A stretch of 41,783 nucleotides of DNA, from positions 1 to 41,783 of the forward strand of contig CAJULD010000025.1 in NCBI GenBank assembly GCA_910587505.1. Reading direction: 5' to 3'. Under the pieces are notes generated by a model, which had not been told where the DNA came from, searched no databases, and saw nothing but the letters and a program-made list of their open reading frames with translations. This document shows positions 30,522 through 36,534 of this stretch, one piece after another (positions within the stretch are counted from its first letter, which is position 1; each line of letters begins with the position of its first letter). Made by a program: the position numbers and the translations under genes. The stretch comes from an uncultured Oscillospiraceae bacterium (GTDB lineage: Bacteria > Bacillota > Clostridia > Oscillospirales > Oscillospiraceae).

Positions 30522-32570
30522 TCAGTTCATCGCGCTCTCACTCTCCGCGAACATCTCCTCCACCCGCGCCGCCGTTTCCGGGTGTCCGGCCAGCTCCGGG
30601 TCCCGCTCCAGGAGCCCTGCCGCGGCGGTTTGGGCCTCCTTCAGCAGGGACATGTCGCAGGTGAGATCCGCCACCTTCAGCGCCGGCAGGCCATGCTGCC
30701 TGCGCCCGAAGAAATCGCCGGGGCCCCGGAGGAGCAGATCCTCCTCTGCGATTTTGAAGCCGTCCCCGGTTTGGGTCATGACCTTCATCCGGGCCCGGGA
30801 CTCCCCGCTCCGGTTGTCGGACACCAGAATGCAGTAGGATTTGTGCTTTCCCCGGCCCACCCGGCCCCGAAGCTGATGGAGCTGACTCAGGCCGAAGCGG
30901 TCCGCGTCCTCGATGAGCATCACCGTGGCGTTGGGTACGTCCACGCCCACCTCAACCACCGTGGTGGAGACCAGAATGTGGGTTTCCCCGGCGGCAAAGG
31001 CCGCCATGACCCTCTCCTTTTCCTTCGGTTTCATCCGCCCGTGGACGCAGGCTACCCGCAGATGAGGGAACACCTTCTCCTGCAAGCTCTTTGCGTATTC
31101 CGCCGCCGCCTTGCGGTCGTCCGGAATCTGATCGTTTTCCTCCACCATGGAGCAGATCACATACGCCTGCCGGCCGGCGGCAATTTCCCTGTCCATAAAC
31201 CGGTAGATTCGCTGGCGGTAGCTGCCGGGGACGCAGAAGGTGTCGATCTCCTGCCGGCCGGGGGGCAGCTCGTCCATCACGGACACATCCAGGTCTCCAT
31301 AAATCATCAGCGCCAGCGTCCGGGGGATGGGCGTGGCGGACATGACCAGCAGATGGGGCCGCTCCCCTTTGGCCGCCAGGGCGGCGCGCTGGGCCACGCC
31401 GAAGCGGTGCTGCTCGTCCGTCACCACCAGCCCCAGGCCGCGATAGACCACACTGGCGGTGATGAGGGCGTGGGTGCCGATGGCCACCTGGGCCGTCCCC
31501 TCCGCCAGCCCCGCCAGGGCGGCGCGCCGCTCCCCGGCTTTCACGGCTCCCGTCAGCAGGACGCTGGTGACCCCCAGCCTTTCCAGCAGCGGAGAGAGTC
31601 CCCTGTAGTGCTGCTCCGCCAGAATCTCGGTGGGGGCCATGAGGGCGGCCTGCTTTCCGTTCCGGGCGGCGCACAGCAGGGCCGCCGCCGCCACCATGGT
31701 CTTGCCGCTGCCCACGTCCCCCTGAACCAGCCGGTTCATGGGCCGGCCAGAGGTCAGGTCGGCGCGGACCTCGCCGATGGCCCGCCGCTGGGCTCCGGTG
31801 AGGGGAAAGGGCAGGCCTTCGGTAAAGTCCGTGAGGTCCGTATCCCGCCAGGGGGCGCATTGCAGCTCATCCCGCCTGCCCCGCAGCCGTTTAAGGCCGA
31901 TGGCCAGCAAAAACAGCTCCTCGAACACCAGCCGCCGCCGGGCGATGGACAGCTCTTCTTCACTGCCGGGAAAATGAATTTTCTCATAGGCGTATCCGAT
32001 GTGGCAGAGCTGGTGTTCCCGCCGCACTTCGTCCGGCAGCGGGTCCGGCAGCAGCTTCCGGCAGGCCTCCAGCCCCTGTTCCATAGCCCGTACCAGCGTC
32101 AGCTGACTGATCCCGGCGGTCAGCGGGTAAATGGGCACGATCCGCCCGGTCAGCTGCCCCGTGCCCGCCTGCTCCACAATGGGACCGGTCATGGAGCGCC
32201 GCCGCCCCGATACCTCCACCCGGCCGAAAAAGACGTAGTTCTCTCCCGCCAGGAGATTGTCCTTCCTGTAAGCCTGGTTGAAGAAAGTGACATCCAGAGC
32301 CCCCGTTTCGTCCACCGCCCGCAACTTCACCAGCTCCAGGCCCTTCCGGATGCGGCTGAGGGTGGGTGTGGAGGCCACCATGGCCTCCACGCAGGCGCTC
32401 TCTCCATCGGTCAGATCCCGGATTTTTTTGCAGGTCCGCCGGTCGTCATGGGTCCGGGGAAAGTAGGAAATCAGGTCCCGGAGGGTCCGGATGCCCAGCT
32501 TTTCCAGGGCCTTGGCCCGCTGCTCCCCGATGCCCCTGACGTAGCGGACGTCAGTAGTCAGCTCCGGCAT
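30522..32570 (-). CDS. recG: ATP-dependent DNA helicase RecG
   Basis: A 682-residue helicase that remodels stalled replication forks and branched DNA. The N-terminal wedge/OB domain (about 1-230) is followed by helicase motifs: GDVGSGKT (Walker A), DEQHRFGVAQR (DEAH-like box with the RecG sequence), MSATPIPRTL, VHGRMKPKEKERVM and LHQLRGRVGRG. Start ATG 32570 follows AGGAGAATCC; the frame is open further upstream, but family length agrees with this start. Its first 13 bp overlap the end of the pyridoxal kinase gene, so the two are co-transcribed. Confidence 0.96.
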   Translation of the reverse strand: MPELTTDVRYVRGIGEQRAKALEKLGIRTLRDLISYFPRTHDDRRTCKKIRDLTDGESACVEAMVASTPTLSRIRKGLELVKLRAVDETGALDVTFFNQAYRKDNLLAGENYVFFGRVEVSGRRRSMTGPIVEQAGTGQLTGRIVPIYPLTAGISQLTLVRAMEQGLEACRKLLPDPLPDEVRREHQLCHIGYAYEKIHFPGSEEELSIARRRLVFEELFLLAIGLKRLRGRRDELQCAPWRDTDLTDFTEGLPFPLTGAQRRAIGEVRADLTSGRPMNRLVQGDVGSGKTMVAAAALLCAARNGKQAALMAPTEILAEQHYRGLSPLLERLGVTSVLLTGAVKAGERRAALAGLAEGTAQVAIGTHALITASVVYRGLGLVVTDEQHRFGVAQRAALAAKGERPHLLVMSATPIPRTLALMIYGDLDVSVMDELPPGRQEIDTFCVPGSYRQRIYRFMDREIAAGRQAYVICSMVEENDQIPDDRKAAAEYAKSLQEKVFPHLRVACVHGRMKPKEKERVMAAFAAGETHILVSTTVVEVGVDVPNATVMLIEDADRFGLSQLHQLRGRVGRGKHKSYCILVSDNRSGESRARMKVMTQTGDGFKIAEEDLLLRGPGDFFGRRQHGLPALKVADLTCDMSLLKEAQTAAAGLLERDPELAGHPETAARVEEMFAESESAMN

Positions 32571-33421
32571 GGATTCTCCTCCATCTGCTGTCCCAGCCGC
32601 CACAGCAGGGGCTCGAAGTCCACGCCCTCCCGGTGAGGCGTCCCCGCCTCCTTTGTCCGCGAGGCGCATTGACTGACGAATGCCGCCGCCAGCTCCGCCG
32701 CCTCCGCCAGGGACCGGCCCCGGACCAGTGCGCCCGTCAGCACGCTGGCGAACAGGTCCCCGGTCCCATGGAACGACTCGGGTACCAGCGGTGCGGAAAC
32801 AAACTCCACCTGCCCCGTTTCCCGGTCGAAGCAGGCCGCTCCTGCTGTGTCCGCTGTCAGGGAGACCCCGGTCAGCGCCACGGACCGCCGCCCCTCCAGA
32901 CTCAGGGCCTCGCACCACCGGCGGCAGTTCGCCTCCCGGTCCAGACGGACGTCCTCGTAGTCCATTCCCAGCAGCAGCGCGGCCTCGGTACGGTTGGGGG
33001 TGACGACGTCCGCCAGGGGAGCCAGCTCCCCCATGGCCCGGCATATGTCCGGGGTGCAGGTCCGGTAGGGCCTGCCGTGGTCCCCCATGACGGGATCGAC
33101 AATCACCTGGCAGCCGGGGCGGCGGAAGGTCTGAATAAGGTCCGCCGTCCGCGCCATTTGCTCACAGGAGCTCATAAAGCCGGTATAAACTGCGTCGAAG
33201 GTCACGCCCTCGGCCCGCCAGTGGGCCGTCACCGGCCCCATCTGGTCCGTCAGGTCCAGAAAGGTATTGCCCGCAAAGCCCCCGGTGTGGGTGGACAGGT
33301 AGGCCGTCGGCACAGGGCAGCACTGGACCCCCATGGCGGACAGCACGGGCGAGACGATGGTCAGCGAACAGCGGCCGAAGCCGCTCAGGTCATGAATGGC
33401 GGCAACGCGGGGCGTAGGCAT
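32558..33421 (-). CDS. Pyridoxal/pyridoxamine kinase (ribokinase family)
   Basis: A 287-residue kinase that phosphorylates B6 vitamers to make PLP precursors. The N-terminus AIHDLSGFGRCSL matches the PdxK/PdxY substrate region (typically HDLSG-G-), the middle has VDPVMGDHG, VTPNRTEA follows, and the catalytic anion hole is HGTGD with Asp222. Several PLP enzymes are encoded in this window (Kbl, CysK, the lyase), though the link is only contextual. ATG 33421 follows GAGGAG. It shares a promoter with recG. Confidence 0.9.
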   Translation of the reverse strand: MPTPRVAAIHDLSGFGRCSLTIVSPVLSAMGVQCCPVPTAYLSTHTGGFAGNTFLDLTDQMGPVTAHWRAEGVTFDAVYTGFMSSCEQMARTADLIQTFRRPGCQVIVDPVMGDHGRPYRTCTPDICRAMGELAPLADVVTPNRTEAALLLGMDYEDVRLDREANCRRWCEALSLEGRRSVALTGVSLTADTAGAACFDRETGQVEFVSAPLVPESFHGTGDLFASVLTGALVRGRSLAEAAELAAAFVSQCASRTKEAGTPHREGVDFEPLLWRLGQQMEENPCRS

Positions 33422-33462
33422 GGCGCGGCTCCTCTCTCAGATACTTGCAGATGCTTGCCCTC

Positions 33463-33491
33463 ATTATAGAGTCCGCCGCCTCTCCCGTCAA
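33463..33491 (-). promoter_or_regulatory. Sigma-A promoter of the pyridoxal kinase - recG operon
   Basis: Minus strand TTGACG (33486-33491), 17-bp spacer, TATAAT (33463-33468). It starts a few bases after the T-tract of the rubrerythrin terminator. Confidence 0.8.
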
Positions 33492-33495
33492 GCAG

Positions 33496-33524
33496 AAAAA
33501 TTGCGCCGTCCCGCAGGCCGGCGC
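33496..33524 (-). terminator. Rubrerythrin terminator
   Basis: Minus strand arms GCGCCG and CGGCGC (33503-33524) followed by AATTTTT, 6 bp past the rubrerythrin stop codon. Confidence 0.6.
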
Positions 33525-33529
33525 AGCGG

Positions 33530-34120
33530 CTACCGCTCGTAGGGCGACAGCTCCAGGCGGATAAAGTATCCCTGATCGTGGGAGCAGACCGGACATTTCG
33601 CCGGGACCTGCCTGCCGGTGAAGACATGGCCGCAGTTGAGGCACATCCAGCCCGTTTCCACATCGCTGACAAACAGTCTGTTTTCCCTCAGATACCTGGC
33701 GAAGCGCTCAAACCGGTCCGCGTGGACCTTTTCGATCTCTGCAATCTGCTGGAAATGGCGGGCAATCTCGCCGAAGCCCTCTTCCCGGGCCTTTTCGGCA
33801 AAGGCGGGGTAGATGTCGCCGAATTCGTCCATCTCATGCTGGCGGGCCAGCTCCAGCAGCTGAAGGGGCTTGTCCGGCAGGTCGATGGGGTAGTTGGCGG
33901 TGATGGTGATATTCTCGCAGCCTCCCTGTTTGAGATGGTTGTAGAAAATCTCCGCATGCTCTTTTTCCTGTGCGGCGGTATAGAGGAAGATTTGCTCCAG
34001 CAGCTGCAGTTTTTCCTGTTTGCAGGTATCGGCGGCAAAGGTGTAGCGGTTGCGGGCCTGACTCTCCCCGGCAAAGGCCCGGAGAAGATTTTCTTTGGTT
34101 ACGCTGTCTTTCAGATTCAT
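33530..34120 (-). CDS. rbr: Rubrerythrin
   Basis: A 196-residue non-haem iron protein that reduces hydrogen peroxide in anaerobes. The N-terminal ferritin-like domain carries the di-iron Glu and His ligands (GESQARNRY with Glu19, QEKEHAEIF, HEMDEFGD, EKVHADRFERF). The C-terminal rubredoxin domain has CLNCG and CPVC for one iron. ATG 34120 follows GGAAAGGAG. A TATAAT at 34174-34179 (minus strand) is a plausible -10; no clear -35. The gene is monocistronic. Confidence 0.95.
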   Translation of the reverse strand: MNLKDSVTKENLLRAFAGESQARNRYTFAADTCKQEKLQLLEQIFLYTAAQEKEHAEIFYNHLKQGGCENITITANYPIDLPDKPLQLLELARQHEMDEFGDIYPAFAEKAREEGFGEIARHFQQIAEIEKVHADRFERFARYLRENRLFVSDVETGWMCLNCGHVFTGRQVPAKCPVCSHDQGYFIRLELSPYER

Positions 34121-34225
34121 GATAGCGGCTCCTTTCCTTTTGAAATATCCTTATTCTTTACCGGAACTTCCTCATTATACAAAGAAATTCCTGTCGCGGC
34201 AGGAGAATATCTTTTCCAACCAGTG

Positions 34226-34231
34226 TATAAT
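34226..34231 (+). promoter_or_regulatory. Possible -10 box of the Asn/Gln-rich small gene
   Basis: TATAAT preceded by TG, 60 bp before the start codon. No clear -35 at 16-18 bp. A dyad CCTG-TCGCGG-CAGG lies just upstream, between this box and the divergent rubrerythrin promoter. Confidence 0.4.
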
Positions 34232-34290
34232 CAGGCGCTTTCAGGGCAAGAATAGGGCTGTACCGTTTTGGGAAAGGAGGTTTTTTGACC

Positions 34291-34407
34291 ATGAACAACA
34301 ACCAGAACAACCAGAACAACAACCAGAACCGGAACAGCAATCAGAATCAGAACAACCAGAATCAGAACCAGAACCAGAATCAGAACAGCAACCAGAACAA
34401 GCGCTGA
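34291..34407 (+). CDS. Asn/Gln-rich 38-residue small protein
   Basis: A short frame of 39 codons including stop. It encodes MNNNQNNQNNNQNRNSN followed by more Asn and Gln and ending SNQNKR. By my count 21 of 38 residues are Asn and 11 are Gln. A strong ribosome binding site AAAGGAGG lies 10 bases upstream and a strong intrinsic terminator follows 15 bases after the stop, so it is a complete transcription unit and likely a real gene. I do not recognise a family. Such composition suggests a disordered or aggregating peptide, perhaps a spore or surface component; that is a guess. The Asn/Gln linker of the surface protein at 20026-22638 has similar composition. Confidence 0.7.
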   Translation: MNNNQNNQNNNQNRNSNQNQNNQNQNQNQNQNSNQNKR

Positions 34408-34422
34408 GCTGTAAACGAACAG

Positions 34423-34456
34423 GCCGCCGGCATGTGTACTGCCGGCGGCTTTCTTT
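34423..34456 (+). terminator. Intrinsic terminator of the Asn/Gln-rich gene
   Basis: Arms GCCGCCGGCA (34423-34432) and TGCCGGCGGC (34440-34449), loop TGTGTAC, then TTTCTTT. Confidence 0.88.
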
Positions 34457-34465
34457 AATATGGCG

Positions 34466-34622
34466 AACCTGTATTCATAACCGCAGAACGCCGTCCGTCC
34501 GGCCTTTTTCACGCCGTACGCGTCGCGCGCCGCAGCAATCCGACCGGATTGCTGCGGCAAATCTCCCTGCCTGACGGGAAAAATTCTCGTCCCTCCAGCA
34601 TCCCCGGTTGTGAATACAGGTT
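34466..34622. repeat. Family-II palindromic element after cysK
   Basis: Ends AACCTGTATTCATAACCG (34466-34483) and CGGTTGTGAATACAGGTT (34605-34622) are inverted copies with one mismatch in 18. Inside is a perfect 13-bp-stem hairpin (34529-34541 with 34546-34558, loop GACC). It abuts the cysK stop codon, one base away. A related, more degraded copy follows kbl at 15548-15623. No coding capacity; it looks like a small non-autonomous element. Confidence 0.75.
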
Positions 34623-34623
34623 C

Positions 34624-35556
34624 TTATACCGCGAAAAGCGGAGTGGACAGGTACCGGTCGCCAGTATCCGGAAACAGCGTCACAATGGTCTTTCCCCCGT
34701 TCTCCGGACGCCTGGCCAGCACAATGGCGGCATGAAGCGCCGCGCCGGAGGAGATGCCCACCAGCACGCCCTCCCTGCGCCCCGCCAGCCGTCCGGCGGC
34801 AAAGGCGTCCTCGCTGGACACGGGGATGATCTCATCATAGACAGAGGTATCCAGCACCTCCGGGACGAAATTTGCACCAATCCCCTGAATCTGGTGGGCT
34901 CCGGAACGGCCCTCGCTGAGAACCGGGGAGTCTTCAGGCTCCACTGCCACGATCTTCACTGCCGGGTTCCGCTCCTTCAGATACTGCCCCACGCCGGTGA
35001 TGGTTCCCCCTGTGCCCACGCCCGCCACAAAAATGTCCACCTGACCGTCCGTGTCGGCCCAGATTTCCGGGCCGGTGGACGAGCGGTGGGCGGCGGGATT
35101 GGCCGGGTTGGTGAACTGCCCGGGGATAAAGCTGTCCGGAATTTCTGCCGCCAGCTCCTCTGCTTTGGCGATAGCGCCCGCCATCCCCTGGGCGCCCCCG
35201 GTGAGGACCAGTTCTGCGCCGTAGGCCTGCATCAGCTGCCGCCGCTCCACGCTCATGGTCTCCGGCATGGTGATGATAATACGGTAGCCCCTGGCCGCGG
35301 CCACGGAGGCCAGGCCGATGCCCGTGTTGCCGGAGGTAGGCTCGATGATGACGGAGCCGGGCTTCAGTCTGCCGCTGGCCTCAGCCTCGTCAATCATCGC
35401 CCTGGCGACGCGGTCCTTCACACTTCCGGCAGGGTTGAAATACTCCAGCTTGGCCAGGATGCGGGCTTTCAGTCCGGCTTCCTTCTCAATATGGACCAGC
35501 TCCAGCAGGGGTGTTTTGCCAATGAGCTGGTCGGCGGATGTGTAGATGTTGGACAT
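34624..35556 (-). CDS. cysK: Cysteine synthase (O-acetylserine sulfhydrylase)
   Basis: A 310-residue PLP enzyme making L-cysteine from O-acetylserine and sulfide. Lys47 in NPAGSVKDR binds PLP, TSGNTG is the substrate loop, GTGGT binds the PLP phosphate, and SSGAA near the C-terminus is conserved. ATG 35556 follows AGGAGGGAACC. It is divergent from an Rrf2-type regulator, as is common for cysteine genes in Firmicutes, and has its own consensus promoter at 35769-35797. Confidence 0.96.
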   Translation of the reverse strand: MSNIYTSADQLIGKTPLLELVHIEKEAGLKARILAKLEYFNPAGSVKDRVARAMIDEAEASGRLKPGSVIIEPTSGNTGIGLASVAAARGYRIIITMPETMSVERRQLMQAYGAELVLTGGAQGMAGAIAKAEELAAEIPDSFIPGQFTNPANPAAHRSSTGPEIWADTDGQVDIFVAGVGTGGTITGVGQYLKERNPAVKIVAVEPEDSPVLSEGRSGAHQIQGIGANFVPEVLDTSVYDEIIPVSSEDAFAAGRLAGRREGVLVGISSGAALHAAIVLARRPENGGKTIVTLFPDTGDRYLSTPLFAV

Positions 35557-35571
35557 GATGGTTCCCTCCTG

Positions 35572-35769
35572 TTATATGTTTACCGCAGCGGCAAAGCCCT
35601 TTTCCGGGTCGGCGATGATGTCGTTGATGCGCTTCGCGCCGGTGGACGGGCGGATGGTGTTGGGCTGGATGGCATTTTCCGGCCGGGTGAGATCGTGGGT
35701 ATCCGCGAAGGCGGTCCGGATGCAGCTGCCGCCAGAGATGGTCTTCTGTATTCTGTGTGGATGTCGGAA
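35572..35769 (-). pseudogene. Remnant of an O-acetylhomoserine sulfhydrylase (MetY-type) gene
   Basis: The cysK leader contains 66 sense codons open on the minus strand and ending 15 bp before the cysK start. About 55 of them show the same strong G/C third-position bias as real genes here, but there is no start codon. The translation includes SCIRTAFADTHDLT, then IQPNTIRPSTG, then INDIIADPEKGFAAA. This matches the usual C-terminus of O-acetylhomoserine sulfhydrylases and related Cys/Met PLP enzymes (a TTH-QLT motif, then PNTIRLS-G-EHI-DIIADLEQ-FAAA). I read it as the surviving end of a lost metY-like gene, now transcribed as the cysK 5' leader. Expression as a peptide is unlikely. Confidence 0.6.
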
Positions 35770-35797
35770 TTATATCCCTATAAACCTACTTTGTCAA
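35769..35797 (-). promoter_or_regulatory. Sigma-A promoter of cysK
   Basis: Minus strand TTGACA (35792-35797), 17-bp spacer, TATAAT (35769-35774): full consensus. Confidence 0.9.
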
Positions 35798-35804
35798 TAG
35801 GGAT
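35774..35804. promoter_or_regulatory. Operator-like inverted repeat between cysK and the Rrf2 gene
   Basis: ATCCCTAT (35774-35781) and ATAGGGAT (35797-35804), a perfect 8-bp inverted repeat with a 15-bp gap, overlap the -10, spacer and -35 of the cysK promoter and end 10 bp before the -35 of the regulator gene. This is a likely binding site for the Rrf2 protein encoded alongside. Confidence 0.6.
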
Positions 35805-35814
35805 AATAAGATTG

Positions 35815-35843
35815 TTGAAATCCAATTAACCTTGTGGTATGAT
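35815..35843 (+). promoter_or_regulatory. Sigma-A promoter of the Rrf2 regulator gene
   Basis: TTGAAA (35815-35820), 17-bp spacer, TATGAT (35838-35843), 27 bp before the start codon. Confidence 0.8.
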
Positions 35844-35870
35844 AGGTCAAAAACAGGAGGGAATTTTGTG

Positions 35871-36278
35871 ATGATTTCCACAAAAGGAAGGTACGCGCTC
35901 CGGTTTTTAACGGATCTTGCGGAGCATCAGGCAGAGGGCTTCGTGCCGCTGCGGGATGTGGCCGAACGGCAGGGGATCTCAGAAAAATATCTGGAGATCA
36001 TCGTGAAGGAGCTGGTAAAGGGCGGGGAGTTGGATACCATGCGGGGAAAAGGCGGCGGCTACCGGCTGAACCGTCCCCCGGAGGAATACGGCGTGCGGGC
36101 TATCCTGGAGCGGATGGAGGGGCCGCTGGCCCCGGTAGCCTGTCTGGGACCGGGGCAGAAGCCCTGTCCCCGGCAGGCGGATTGTCGGACGCTCCCTCTT
36201 TGGCAGGGGTTGGATGAGGTAATTTCCGATTATTTGGCGCAGTTTACCCTGGCGGACCTGTGCAGGGAGAAGCCCTGA
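35871..36278 (+). CDS. Rrf2-family transcriptional regulator (CymR/IscR-like)
   Basis: A 135-residue winged-helix regulator. The start MISTKGRYALRFL is the family signature, the recognition helix follows (ISEKYLEIIVKELVKGG), and the wing is GKGGGYRLNRPPEEYGV. Cys91, Cys99 and Cys105 (spacing X7, X5) fit the [2Fe-2S] ligand region of IscR-type members, whereas Bacillus CymR lacks these, so iron-sulfur sensing is possible. ATG 35871 is used; a GTG just before it would also suit the AGGAGG site. It probably controls cysK across the shared operator. Confidence 0.9.
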   Translation: MISTKGRYALRFLTDLAEHQAEGFVPLRDVAERQGISEKYLEIIVKELVKGGELDTMRGKGGGYRLNRPPEEYGVRAILERMEGPLAPVACLGPGQKPCPRQADCRTLPLWQGLDEVISDYLAQFTLADLCREKP

Positions 36279-36487
36279 ATACTCCTCGTGTCTTTTTCTC
36301 AGAAGCTGAACCAACAGGCGGGAGCAGACATCCAGACGGAAAATTTACCGTCCGGACTTCGTGAGAAAAGCCTGAAATCCGTCAGGATTCCTGCGCTTTC
36401 CTTCCTCGCCGGCCGAAAAATTTTCCCGTCAACCTGCGCACTTCGCCTGCTGGTTCAGCTTCTTAAATATGAGCAGATTAAAATTCA

Positions 36488-36515
36488 GCCCTCTGCCGGT
36501 GATAAGGCAGAGGGC
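36488..36515 (-). terminator. Terminator of the ABC permease gene
   Basis: Minus strand arms GCCCTCTGCC and GGCAGAGGGC with an 8-base loop, followed by TGAATTTTAA, about 20 bp past the permease stop codon. Confidence 0.6.
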
Positions 36516-36534
36516 CGTTTGGCGTTGCTGACAA

